Program-made: the position numbers and the translations under genes
In this document: positions 8,127 to 15,831 of the stretch, in pieces
Position numbering within the stretch: position 1 is the stretch's first letter
Layout of the letters: each line of letters opens with the position of its first letter
The notes under the pieces: generated by a model
Database searches by the model: none
Told to the model about the DNA's origin: nothing
Seen by the model: the letters and a program-made list of their open reading frames with translations, nothing else
Virus record (IMG/VR): IMGVR_UViG_3300030107_003150
Location: 1-21,297 of that record
Strand: one strand, 5' to 3'
DNA length: 21,297 bases
Source: a virus

Positions 8127-11100
8127 TGGCAAACCGCAAAATTTCAGAGTTTACAGCCTTAACGGCTCCAGCGTCAGGGGATACCTTTGCGATTCTTGAT
8201 GTAGATGCTAGTGGTGCGGAAGTTAATAAAAAGATTACTTTTGCGAATGTTTTAGGTAAGGCTCCAGATGGTACTGCTGCTGCTCCAGCTTTTAGCTTTA
8301 ACTCAGATACAAACTCTGGAATTAGTGGAGGTTCAGATACTTTTGTTATAAGCACAGGTGGTACTGCTGCTATCTCTGTTGATAGCTCCCAGAATGTGAC
8401 GTTGAGTGCGAATTTGACTGTCAGTGGAACGACTACAACGATTGATACGACTACGCTGACTGTTAAAGATAAAAATATTGAGATTGCAAAAGGTAATGGT
8501 AATGATGCTGCTGTTGATGGTGCAGGTATAACAATTGATTCAACTGATGGTGATAAGACCTGGAACTGGGTTGATTCAACTGATGCTTGGACAAGTAGTG
8601 AACATATTAATTTAGCTTCAGGGAAAGAATATAAAATTAACAACACAACGGTTATAGGGGCAGCAGGGGCAGTTGTTCTTAGTGATGGACAGAGGAATAC
8701 TGTAGCTGGTACTAATGCAGGAGATAGTTTTACTGGAACTGATGCTATTAATAATACATTAATTGGATATAACGCTGGAACAGCAATAACAACTGGTGAT
8801 AATAATACTGCTATCGGTGAAGAAACATTCTCTGCAAATACAACAGGTTATGCCAATGTTGCCGTTGGTAATCATGCTCTAGATGCTAATACTACAGGTA
8901 TTTATAATACTGGTGTTGGTTATAATACTGTATCATCTTGTACAACTGGTAATAGGCATACTGGATTAGGTTCAGGAGCTTTAGAACATACTACAACTGG
9001 TAATGATAACACTGGAGTAGGGCAATATGCTTTACAAGCTAATACAACAGCAAGTAACAACACTGCTGTTGGTAGCTATACGCTGAAGCTAAACACAACA
9101 GGTGCTAATAATACTGCTACTGGTTATGCTGCATTAGATGCAAACACTACTGGTGATTTTAATAATGCTTTTGGTTCTGGTGCTTTAGGAGCAAATACTA
9201 CTGCTGATGGTAACTCTGCTTTTGGTCACGGTGCCTTGAATGCAAACACAACTGGAGCTACTAATACTGCTGTTGGATATGTTGCTCTAGCTGCAAATAC
9301 AACTGCAGCTAATAACACTGCTGTTGGGTATCAAGCTTTAGATACAAACACAACAGGTGCTAATAATGTCGCAGTGGGTGTTAACGCTTTAGATGCAAAC
9401 ACTACTGCAGATAATAATACTGCGATTGGAGCGTTTGCATTAATTCTAAATACTACTGGTGCTGAGAATACTGCTGTTGGTAAGGGAGCTTTATCTGCTA
9501 ATACCACTGCAGATAATAATACTGCTGTTGGGTATCATGCCTTAGATTTAAACACAACAGGATCTAATAATACTGCTTTTGGTACTTATTCATTAGACGC
9601 CAACACAACTGGAAATCAGAACGTAGCGGTAGGTAGAGATGCCTTAACGGCAAACACAACTGGCAATTATAATGTAGTTATTGGTTCTTATGCTTTAGAT
9701 TCAAACACAACTGCAGATAGTAATACAGCTTTAGGCCATGTTGCATTAACATTAAACACCACAGGAGCACAGAACACTGCTGTTGGTAAAGGTGCTTTAT
9801 CTGCAAATACCACTGCATCTAACAATACTGCTGTTGGTTATCATGCCTTGGATTTAAACACCACAGGAGCACAGAACACTGCTGTTGGTGCAGGTTGTTT
9901 AGTAGCAAACACAACTGCGTCTAATAATACTGGTCTTGGTTTTGAGGCATTAAATGCAAACACAACAGGAGCATCTAATACTGCTGTGGGTCGTGATGCA
10001 TTAGAAGAAAATACAGAAGGAAATAATAATATTGGTGTTGGCTATCAAGCATTAAGAGTAAACACAACTGGTTTAGCTAACGTAGCTGTTGGTGCTATTG
10101 CTCTAGATGCAAATACAACTGGTGATTACAATACAAGCATAGGGTATGAATCATTATCAGCAAACACCACAGCAGATTCAAATACTGGATTAGGTTCATT
10201 TGCTTTAAGATACAATACAACAGGAGCTGATAATACTGCTACTGGATATAAAGCATTAGAAGCAAACACTACTGGTGCTAGTAATACTTCTGTTGGTAGA
10301 AGTGCATTAGGTGCTAATACCACTGCAAGTTATTCTTCGGCTGTTGGACATGCTGCTTTAGCTAATAACACAACAGGAGCTAATAACACTGCGTTGGGAT
10401 ATGCTGCCTTAACAGCAAACACAACTGGAGCTGATAACACTGGTATTGGTAAAGATGCATTAAAAACAAATTCAACTGGAAGTAATAATACGGCTATTGG
10501 TAAGAGTTCTTTACAAGACAATACAACAGGAAATAATAATACTGCTATAGGTTTAAAGGCATTAGACAATAATACAACAGGAAATTCTAACGTAGCTATT
10601 GGTAATTATGCTGGAGAGCAAACGACTACAGGTAGTTATAACGTTTCTATGGGTTATGATGCATTAGAAGCAAACGCAACAAATTCTAATAACACTGCTG
10701 TTGGTCATAGGGCATTACAGGATAATACTGCAGATGATAATACTGCTGTTGGTTATTCTGCATTAAAAGAAAATACAACAGGTACTAAGAATACTGCTAT
10801 AGGTAGGACTCCGTTAAGTACAAACACAACTGGATCTTATAATGTTGCTGTTGGTTATGGTGCATTAGACGCAAACACAACAGGAGGTAATAATGTTGGT
10901 GTTGGTCCTAATTCATTAGGTGCAAATACAACAGCTAGCAATAATACTGCTATTGGTAATGATGTGCTGAAGTTAACTACTACTGGTGGTGATAATACTG
11001 CGGTTGGTATGTCAGCTATGGAAGATAACACCACAGGAATAGGAAATACTGCAGTTGGTCACGATGCTTTAGAAAAAAATACTACTGCAAATTATAATAC

Positions 11101-12124
11101 TGGTATTGGTCTTGAAGCATTACATGCAAATACTACTGGTGCAAATAACGTTGCTGTTGGTGCTTTCAGTTTAGACGCTCATACTACTGGACAACAAAAT
11201 ACAGGTGTAGGTTATGGTGCATTAGGAGCAAGTACGACTGCTGATTACAATACTGCTTTTGGTTCTGGAACTTTATCAAGCGTAACGACTTCAGAAAATA
11301 ATGTAGCGATGGGTAGAGCAGCGTTATATAACAATACTGCTGCTGATAATACTGCTATTGGATCATTAGCTTTATACCTAAATACAACTGGTGCAAGCAA
11401 CACTGGTTGCGGTAGAGGTGCTTTGCAATCTAATACAACAGGTGCAAATAACACTGCTGTTGGATATCAAGCTCTAGATACAAACACAACTGGAGGTAGT
11501 AACACTGCTGTTGGTTATGCTGCATTGACTGCTTGTGTAACAGGACAAAGAAATACTGCAGTAGGTTATCAAGCTTTAGATGTATGCACAGGTAATGACA
11601 ACACTGCAATAGGTCTTAGTGCTGGTGGTGCTTTAACATCTGGAGCTGAAAATACTTGTCTTGGTAGATCAGCAGGAGGGAATATCACTTCAGGTGATGA
11701 GAATATTTGTGTTGGATATGGTTCTGAAACGAGTTCTGCTACCGTTGATGGAGAATGTGTTTTAGGTTCTTCTGATATTGGTACTTTACGATGCAATACT
11801 CAAACTATTTCATCATTATCAGATCAAAGAGATAAAACAGAAATCATTGATTTACCAATAGGTCTTGATTTTATACATCAGTTGAAACCTAGAAAGTTTA
11901 AATGGGCATCAAGAGATGGAAATAGAAAAGATGGTACTTATGAAGCTGGATTTGTAGCACAAGAACTTCAAAATACTGAATCTTTAACTTCTGTTGATTA
12001 TTTACACTTAGTATTAGCAGAAAATCCCAATAGGCTAGAAGCATCTTATGGGCAATTAGTTCCTGTTTTAGTTAAAGCAGTACAAGAATTATCAGCAAAA
12101 GTCACGGCCCTCCAAGCAGGGTAG
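8126..12124 (+). CDS. Giant repeat tail fibre with C-terminal S74 intramolecular chaperone
   Basis: This 1332-residue fibre has four parts. Residues 1-110 are an attachment region with the pattern PAFSFNSDTNSGIS, related to the preceding fibre. Residues ~110-225 are a linker typical of cyanophage fibres (TTLTVKDKNIEIAKGNG). Residues 226-1209 are about 58 copies of a 17-residue repeat, consensus NNTAVGYxALxxNTTGx, predicted to form a long beta-roll shaft like the YadA head. Residues ~1225-1332 are a peptidase S74 (endosialidase-type) chaperone domain: S1232-D1233 in SLSDQRDKTEI is the expected self-cleavage site, followed by FKWASRDGNRKDGTYEAGFV and a terminal helix (VKAVQELSAKVTALQ). The domain normally assists trimer folding and then cuts itself off. 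The ATG directly follows the previous stop. It probably recognises host surface glycans. Confidence 0.9.
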   Translation: MANRKISEFTALTAPASGDTFAILDVDASGAEVNKKITFANVLGKAPDGTAAAPAFSFNSDTNSGISGGSDTFVISTGGTAAISVDSSQNVTLSANLTVSGTTTTIDTTTLTVKDKNIEIAKGNGNDAAVDGAGITIDSTDGDKTWNWVDSTDAWTSSEHINLASGKEYKINNTTVIGAAGAVVLSDGQRNTVAGTNAGDSFTGTDAINNTLIGYNAGTAITTGDNNTAIGEETFSANTTGYANVAVGNHALDANTTGIYNTGVGYNTVSSCTTGNRHTGLGSGALEHTTTGNDNTGVGQYALQANTTASNNTAVGSYTLKLNTTGANNTATGYAALDANTTGDFNNAFGSGALGANTTADGNSAFGHGALNANTTGATNTAVGYVALAANTTAANNTAVGYQALDTNTTGANNVAVGVNALDANTTADNNTAIGAFALILNTTGAENTAVGKGALSANTTADNNTAVGYHALDLNTTGSNNTAFGTYSLDANTTGNQNVAVGRDALTANTTGNYNVVIGSYALDSNTTADSNTALGHVALTLNTTGAQNTAVGKGALSANTTASNNTAVGYHALDLNTTGAQNTAVGAGCLVANTTASNNTGLGFEALNANTTGASNTAVGRDALEENTEGNNNIGVGYQALRVNTTGLANVAVGAIALDANTTGDYNTSIGYESLSANTTADSNTGLGSFALRYNTTGADNTATGYKALEANTTGASNTSVGRSALGANTTASYSSAVGHAALANNTTGANNTALGYAALTANTTGADNTGIGKDALKTNSTGSNNTAIGKSSLQDNTTGNNNTAIGLKALDNNTTGNSNVAIGNYAGEQTTTGSYNVSMGYDALEANATNSNNTAVGHRALQDNTADDNTAVGYSALKENTTGTKNTAIGRTPLSTNTTGSYNVAVGYGALDANTTGGNNVGVGPNSLGANTTASNNTAIGNDVLKLTTTGGDNTAVGMSAMEDNTTGIGNTAVGHDALEKNTTANYNTGIGLEALHANTTGANNVAVGAFSLDAHTTGQQNTGVGYGALGASTTADYNTAFGSGTLSSVTTSENNVAMGRAALYNNTAADNTAIGSLALYLNTTGASNTGCGRGALQSNTTGANNTAVGYQALDTNTTGGSNTAVGYAALTACVTGQRNTAVGYQALDVCTGNDNTAIGLSAGGALTSGAENTCLGRSAGGNITSGDENICVGYGSETSSATVDGECVLGSSDIGTLRCNTQTISSLSDQRDKTEIIDLPIGLDFIHQLKPRKFKWASRDGNRKDGTYEAGFVAQELQNTESLTSVDYLHLVLAENPNRLEASYGQLVPVLVKAVQELSAKVTALQAG
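8801..11752 (+). repeat. Tandem 51-bp (17-residue) coding repeat array, about 58 copies
   Basis: Inside the giant fibre gene I count about 58 successive 17-residue units by hand. Three (copies 38, 50 and 55) are one or two residues short. Each unit contains N-x-A-x-G, a hydrophobic A-L pair and, in nearly all, N-T-T. In copies 8-15 and 18-23 the residue after N-T-T alternates strictly between Ala and Gly, giving a 34-residue superrepeat. Copies 14-15 (9464-9565) and 20-21 (9770-9871) are nearly identical, showing a recent internal duplication at an offset of exactly 306 bp. Third-base differences show that most other copies are old. Confidence 0.92.
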
Positions 12125-12150
12125 AATAAAACTATTCATTCTTAATTCTC

Positions 12151-12399
12151 ATGGCTGAAAGAACAGCAGATGAAGTTGCAGCAATTTTTACTGCTGCTGG
12201 TGATAGCGTCACCTTGATCAATTCCGTTGCAGGACAATCATCTATAACTGATGATGACAAGGCAACTCTTAAAAGAAATGTTGACCACCTTGAAATTATC
12301 AAGGCATATAAAAAAGAAGATGGAACGACTTCTATCTGGACATCCGAATCTTTTACAGCTATAGATGCAGCCGTTACACTTGGAAAGTCTAAATACTAA
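12151..12399 (+). CDS. Hypothetical protein following the fibre gene
   Basis: This 82-residue soluble protein begins MAERTADEVAAIFTAAGDSV and ends AAVTLGKSKY. It has an N-terminal helix with Ala/Glu-rich composition and a middle segment DDKATLKRNVDHLEIIKAYK that looks helical. No catalytic motif is visible. It follows the fibre gene after 26 bp in the same direction and is followed after 2 bp by another small gene, so it belongs to the late operon. A fibre accessory or virion role is possible by position only. I recall similar small proteins in marine cyanophages but cannot name a family. Confidence 0.75.
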   Translation: MAERTADEVAAIFTAAGDSVTLINSVAGQSSITDDDKATLKRNVDHLEIIKAYKKEDGTTSIWTSESFTAIDAAVTLGKSKY

Positions 12400-12401
12400 T
12401 T

Positions 12402-12611
12402 ATGACTGATCAACTTTCTAAATGGAAAACAACCTTAGCTGAAAAAGAACAGTATAAGGTACAGCTAGAAAATGCTTTAAATACAACTATCTCTGAAATC
12501 CTTCAATTAAAAGGTGGGATTCAGTATGCAGAGTCGGCTGTTCAGGAAGAAGAGCCTGAGCCTTCATGCGAAGTATCAAGTGAAGAGGCAACAGAGGAAG
12601 AAGCCCAATAA
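12402..12611 (+). CDS. Small coiled-coil hypothetical protein with acidic tail
   Basis: This 69-residue protein has a predicted coiled coil over roughly residues 5-45 (LAEKEQYKVQLENALNTTIS) and a strongly acidic C-terminus (EEEPEPSCEVSSEEATEEEA). It starts two bases after the previous gene. The layout, a short coiled coil plus acidic tail just after a fibre gene, resembles small fibre or baseplate adaptor proteins, but no family is recognised. Composition is unlike the strongly Asn/Thr-rich fibre beside it. Confidence 0.7.
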   Translation: MTDQLSKWKTTLAEKEQYKVQLENALNTTISEILQLKGGIQYAESAVQEEEPEPSCEVSSEEATEEEAQ

Positions 12612-12661
12612 CAACAATTAGGCTAGTGTGAGCAAGAGCTTTTAAAATTGCGTCTCTTATC

Positions 12662-12904
12662 ATGCAAAAAATTCTCAACATTATCAGTGTAATCTCCTTT
12701 GTTCTTGTAGCAGCAATTACTGGTGGCGGGGTGTTTGGTTATTTATGGATAACTAATGAAGATAATCAGAAAATGCTTCAAGACAAAGCCATGGAGAAAG
12801 TAATGGGTGCAATAAAATTACCTGGATTATCTGGCCCTGTCCTTCCTACTGCTGCTCCTAAAGCTGCTGGTGATGCTGGTGGATTTAGTATTCCTAAGTT
12901 TTGA
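12662..12904 (+). CDS. Small single-span membrane protein
   Basis: The protein has 80 residues with one clear membrane helix near the N-terminus (about residues 8-30, ISVISFVLVAAITGGGVFGY), a short charged stretch (NEDNQKMLQDKAMEKVM) and a Gly/Ala/Pro-rich end (LPTAAPKAAGDAGGFSIPKF). A 50-bp gap separates it from the previous gene. The last codon and stop overlap the TTG start of the next gene (TTGA at 12901-12904), so the two are probably translated together. The function is not known; a membrane role late in infection is an inference from the helix and the neighbour, which also has a hydrophobic segment. Confidence 0.72.
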   Translation: MQKILNIISVISFVLVAAITGGGVFGYLWITNEDNQKMLQDKAMEKVMGAIKLPGLSGPVLPTAAPKAAGDAGGFSIPKF

Positions 12905-13623
12905 CAGAGATACCAAAAATAGGAGTCAATTCTATTGGGATTGAATCAGTTAGAACATATCTTATAAACGCTCCAACAATTAATACTCCTAATGTCCCTG
13001 TGGTCGTTCCTATGGGATTTCCTGTTGTTAATATTCCTGGCTGTGTTGAAGCAAGACGATCTTATGAAAATGAAAATTTAGTTACTAATGATCCTGATGG
13101 GAATTTAGTTCTATGTGATGCACAATATCCGTCCTATGACGCAATGAATTTTACTCCCGAAGAACTTATTTACACAGAAGAATCAGAACCTCAACGATAC
13201 GAACAACCAGAAACGCCTCCAGCACCAGAAGTACCAAAAGCAAAGCCACAAGATTGTCCTCCTGATGGTGCGCCTGAAGTTGGGACAAAAGTAGAAGAAG
13301 GTACTAAACAGATTATCAAGTATGAATTGGTAGGAAACCGTTGTGTAACTAGATATAAAAAATTAAATGTTCAACAACAGATAATTGATGCGATACCTAC
13401 GGTTCCGCAAGTAATCAAAACGGGCTCAATCACACTGGTCGCTACAACGGCTGCATTGAGTACACCACTGCTTTTGAAGGCTGTAAAACCTATCATTAAG
13501 CAGGTGGTAAATAGGGTTAAAAAGATGTTAGGTAAGAAAGTGGAACGTCCAAACTTATCTGAAAGAAGAACTACTTCTTATCGAGAGAAGAGGGGTTTGC
13601 CTCCTTTGAAGAAGAAGAAATAG
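12901..13623 (+). CDS. Pro-rich protein with one hydrophobic segment and basic tail
   Basis: This 240-residue protein is read from TTG 12901, which overlaps the previous stop; there is no better start, and the frame is coding from its first residues (PKIGVNSIGIESV). The N-terminal ~60 residues are rich in Val/Pro/Ile-Asn turns (APTINTPNVPVVVPMGFPVV), followed by an acidic, Pro-rich linker (residues ~90-130), a short Cys-containing segment (ELVGNRCVTRYKKL), a hydrophobic stretch at about residues 174-194 (GSITLVATTAALSTPLLLKA), and a very basic C-terminus ending PPLKKKK. It is probably membrane associated. The family is not recognised. It is convergent with, and overlaps by 53 bp, the - strand gene ending at 13571. 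Confidence 0.75.
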   Translation: MTEIPKIGVNSIGIESVRTYLINAPTINTPNVPVVVPMGFPVVNIPGCVEARRSYENENLVTNDPDGNLVLCDAQYPSYDAMNFTPEELIYTEESEPQRYEQPETPPAPEVPKAKPQDCPPDGAPEVGTKVEEGTKQIIKYELVGNRCVTRYKKLNVQQQIIDAIPTVPQVIKTGSITLVATTAALSTPLLLKAVKPIIKQVVNRVKKMLGKKVERPNLSERRTTSYREKRGLPPLKKKK

Positions 13624-14236
13624 GAGGAATGTTATGTCTATGAGGAAGCACTTGTCCCATCTTCGGCTTAACAAGGACATCTTCACATAAGGAATAAAAA
13701 ACTGAACCTTTAGCAAATTCAATTCCAGAAAGTTTTAGCTGACCACATTCTTTCAAACGAGCAACGTGCCAGGATAATTGTTTATCAGCAAGGACTTGTT
13801 CTTGGATCGCTATTTGAGCATCAGCAGCTCTCTTGCATCTTTTTTGTAAAGAGTTATCTAATGGCATGGAGAAAGTAATACTAAATCCCCAATTTAAACT
13901 TGCAGAATCTTTCTGACCTGTCCTTACATCTTGGTAATAAATAACATTTCCATCATCGTCATACACTGGCGAGGAGTACCAATATTCATGTGGAAGCTGT
14001 TGCTGGAAGCTGTCGGTTAGGAAGGGAGAAGCCGTGAGCATTGGCCCTTGACAAACTATTCCATTACCATATTGGTTTTGTATCATATTACCTTGCAAAG
14101 ATTGTATAGCCATGTTGGTCACTGAACCACTGGAATTGGCTACGGGAGCTGCGGTCTGGGAGGTATTTGCTAATACTTTTAAAGGGTTAAGTGCAAATAT
14201 TATTGAGAGAATGTAGAGGTAGTTTCTGTTACGCTT
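13571..14236 (-). CDS. Predicted secreted protein, start codon unresolved
   Basis: The frame encodes a clear export signal: basic RKRNRN (codons near 14239-14222), hydrophobic YLYILSIIFALNPLKVLA, then NTSQTAAPV, with cleavage likely after VLA. No ATG, GTG or TTG lies close before the signal. ATT at 14212 and a near-cognate AAG at 14236 are possible. The nearest upstream ATG (14371) would add 45 residues that read like an out-of-frame shadow of the gene it overlaps. The mature part (~200 residues) has four cysteines, an aromatic stretch PHEYWYSSPVYDDDGNVIYY, a helical segment (KRAADAQIAIQEQVLADKQL) and a Lys/Ser-rich end. It is the last gene of the six-gene - strand operon and converges on the 12901-13623 gene. 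The function is not known. Confidence 0.68.
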   Translation of the reverse strand, partial: KRNRNYLYILSIIFALNPLKVLANTSQTAAPVANSSGSVTNMAIQSLQGNMIQNQYGNGIVCQGPMLTASPFLTDSFQQQLPHEYWYSSPVYDDDGNVIYYQDVRTGQKDSASLNWGFSITFSMPLDNSLQKRCKRAADAQIAIQEQVLADKQLSWHVARLKECGQLKLSGIEFAKGSVFYSLCEDVLVKPKMGQVLPHRHNIPPISSSSKEANPSSLDKK

Positions 14237-14634
14237 TCTACCTGAGTTGTGCGAGTTATGTTTGTTATATTTGATAAACCTGGCCCGTGGTAAACCTGAT
14301 TCATTTGAAACGCTGCCCCTGCATTTTTGATAGTTACATTGGGCATTGTTGTTAGATCGGCTCCAGTCCATTGGTAGGTCGTTCCATTTACAGTTTGGTT
14401 AATAGTTGTTGGATCGGGCAACATTGTTGCTCCATCTATATCTAAATTTGTCCCAGTAATACTCAGAGAATGGCCCGTATTATAATCTGTTGATACAATA
14501 TTTTCTGTAATATTTTGAGTAGTTCGTGTCACTGCGGTCATAGATCCGCTAGAGAAATTAGGTACCACAGGTACTGCTATGACTGGTTTTTGCCACCCAT
14601 TTAATAACAACAATAGCGAAAGATAGCGTTTCAT
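14200..14634 (-). CDS. Predicted secreted Thr/Asn-rich protein
   Basis: This 144-residue protein has an N-terminal signal peptide (MKRYLSLLLLLNGWQKPVIA, cut probably after VIA). The mature part begins VPVVPNFSSGSM and is dominated by Thr, Asn and Ser (TRTTQNITENIVS; ending ITRTTQVESVTETTSTFSQ), with predicted beta structure and no cysteine. Its ATG overlaps the stop of the oxygenase gene (TAATG), and its 3' end overlaps the next secreted protein. The direct position after the oxygenase and the Pro-rich start of the mature chain make it a candidate substrate of that enzyme, which is an inference. No family is recognised. Confidence 0.78.
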   Translation of the reverse strand: MKRYLSLLLLLNGWQKPVIAVPVVPNFSSGSMTAVTRTTQNITENIVSTDYNTGHSLSITGTNLDIDGATMLPDPTTINQTVNGTTYQWTGADLTTMPNVTIKNAGAAFQMNQVYHGPGLSNITNITRTTQVESVTETTSTFSQ

Positions 14635-15227
14635 TAATGGATATAGGTAGAGATAATATATTTTTTATATTTTAAGGGTGGACATCCACGATGTATAAAA
14701 TTCCATACGGCAGGAAACATAACTAATTTCCCTACAGTTGGCTCAATTAATGTTCCATCTGCGAACTCAGTATGACCACCGCCATCATTTATTAAATCGT
14801 TTAAATAATATAACATTGCAAATATTCTAGGTCTTTCTTCATTGGTATTATCACTATGCCAATTAAATAATCCTCCTGGGTTATAGCTTTTTACGTTATA
14901 CCCTACATCTCTAAAATTATTTCCTTCAAACGGGTCAGGTCTTGGCTCTAATGTAGAGAAACCTTCCTCGCAATGATCTAGATAATTTCGTATATTTTGA
15001 CCAACATTTTTAACAAGTATTTCATCTATATCTTTCCATTCTTTTAGATTAGTAATGTAAAGGTCTTTAGAATCTTTAAGCGTTTTATCAACAACTTTTT
15101 CTCCTCTTCTTAAAATGTACCCATCAGTTTTTCTGTCATCTTTCTCGAATCTGTTGATAATTTCTTCGCATACATCTGCTGGTAAAGCATGATGATTGGT
15201 GTAGATATAATCTTCAAATTTGATCAT
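14634..15227 (-). CDS. 2-oxoglutarate/Fe(II)-dependent oxygenase (prolyl 4-hydroxylase type)
   Basis: The protein has 197 residues. The iron-binding triad is visible as H124-x-D126 (GLFNWHSDNTNEERP) and H179 (WNFIHRGCPPL). The segment AMLYYLNDLINDGGGHTEFA between them and TVGKLVMFPA before the second His are typical of the prolyl 4-hydroxylase-like (P4Hc) fold. The residue that usually binds 2-oxoglutarate is Arg; here Lys in LKYKKYIIS (K188 or K189) probably serves. Members hydroxylate protein side chains or other substrates using O2 and 2-oxoglutarate. There is no signal peptide, so it acts in the host cytoplasm. It is overlapped on both sides in an operon of exported proteins, whose products are the obvious candidate substrates. 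Marine cyanophages often carry such enzymes. Confidence 0.9.
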   Translation of the reverse strand: MIKFEDYIYTNHHALPADVCEEIINRFEKDDRKTDGYILRRGEKVVDKTLKDSKDLYITNLKEWKDIDEILVKNVGQNIRNYLDHCEEGFSTLEPRPDPFEGNNFRDVGYNVKSYNPGGLFNWHSDNTNEERPRIFAMLYYLNDLINDGGGHTEFADGTLIEPTVGKLVMFPAVWNFIHRGCPPLKYKKYIISTYIH

Positions 15228-15319
15228 TTATTTATATCCATGTAGTGTTTCCACATTAAAAAGTTGAATGTAAAAACAATAATCACAGCCACAAAAGCAA
15301 CAATTAGTGGAACATGCAT
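15224..15319 (-). CDS. 31-residue single-span membrane peptide
   Basis: The small frame starts at ATG 15319, which overlaps the stop of the upstream secreted-protein gene (TAATG), and ends in a TGA that overlaps the oxygenase start (ATGA). The product is nearly all membrane helix: MHVPLIVAFVAVIIVFTFNF followed by LMWKHYMDINK, putting the basic end in the cytoplasm. The tight overlaps on both sides and the clear transmembrane pattern argue that it is a real gene rather than chance. Possible roles are a small holin-like or membrane-anchoring peptide; nothing in the sequence decides between them. Confidence 0.72.
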   Translation of the reverse strand: MHVPLIVAFVAVIIVFTFNFLMWKHYMDINK

Positions 15320-15831
15320 TAGTCCACCACCGATTCAACTACGGTCTGAGCCGTACAGCTAGAGCCTGCGCCCATTGTGCCAGCACAAGTATGAACGCCA
15401 GAACTAAGAGAAGTAATCGTTCCTCCAGAGACACCTCCCGATCCTGTGACTGTTACACCAAGAGAAGGCAAAGCTGGAACAACACCTCCAGTCACCGTAG
15501 TTGCACTTTGAATAGCATCACCCACCACCAGACTTTCGGTCAGACTTACGGCTGAGCCTGCTGTGGTTATTGTGAAATCAGTGTCCACAATTGCTGGAAC
15601 TCCTGAAGTCACGGAATCAGCCGTCAAGCCTCCGATGGCCCCAGAGGTAGTAGTTCCTCCAACCGTAGTGCTTGGTGTGATGTTGTTACCTGTAACGCTG
15701 TACGTTGTTCCGATTCTCGAAGCAGAACTATAAGCCGCATCTAAAGTGACTTTTGCCGAAGTGGTAATTGAGTGCCTCATGTCAGCTTGCACTGGACTTG
15801 CTAATAAAAGCAAGATTAAAAACTTTTTCAT
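15319..15831 (-). CDS. Predicted secreted Thr/Ser/Gly-rich protein
   Basis: This 170-residue protein has a classic signal peptide (MKKFLILLLLASPVQA, cut before DMRHSITTSA). The mature part is low in charge and rich in Thr, Ser, Val and Gly with a beta-strand rhythm (TTYSVTGNNITPSTTVGGTT; VTVTGSGGVSGGTITSLSSG). It ends in a segment with the only two cysteines (HTCAGTMGAGSSCTAQ), which could form a disulphide. It resembles adhesin-like or decoration proteins, but no named family is recognised. Its ATG overlaps the stop of the membrane gene upstream (15828-15831), and its stop overlaps the 31-residue membrane peptide. Confidence 0.8.
   Translation of the reverse strand: MKKFLILLLLASPVQADMRHSITTSAKVTLDAAYSSASRIGTTYSVTGNNITPSTTVGGTTTSGAIGGLTADSVTSGVPAIVDTDFTITTAGSAVSLTESLVVGDAIQSATTVTGGVVPALPSLGVTVTGSGGVSGGTITSLSSGVHTCAGTMGAGSSCTAQTVVESVVD

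Noticed and set aside
7978-8646. 222-residue - strand frame across the fibre junction
   Set aside because: It runs antisense to two well-supported fibre genes and has low-complexity Val/Leu/Pro composition typical of a shadow.
8801-11752. Regular 51-bp repeats that could be taken for a CRISPR or satellite array
   Set aside because: The repeats are in one continuous coding frame, vary in a codon-like way, and have no unique spacers or flanking cas genes.
10126-11796. Long open frames on the - strand within the giant fibre gene
   Set aside because: They are mirror frames of the repeat codons (Leu/Pro/Val-rich, same 17-residue period) with no start signals.
8126-12124. Diversity-generating retroelement target in the fibre genes
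   Set aside because: No reverse transcriptase gene, template repeat or C-type lectin variable region is seen in the window.
13622-13690. AGGAGG followed by an 18-codon frame at 13634
   Set aside because: The perfect ribosome binding site is tempting, but the bases encode Asn-Ile-Pro-Pro-Ile of the convergent gene, the peptide is only 18 residues and shows no pattern.
14240-14371. N-terminal extension of the 13571 gene to ATG 14371
   Set aside because: The extension reads as an out-of-frame shadow of the preceding gene and would place the export signal in the middle of the protein.
15307-15555. 82-residue + strand frame opposite the secreted protein
   Set aside because: Arg/Ser/Thr/His-rich antisense frame of a gene with a clear signal peptide.
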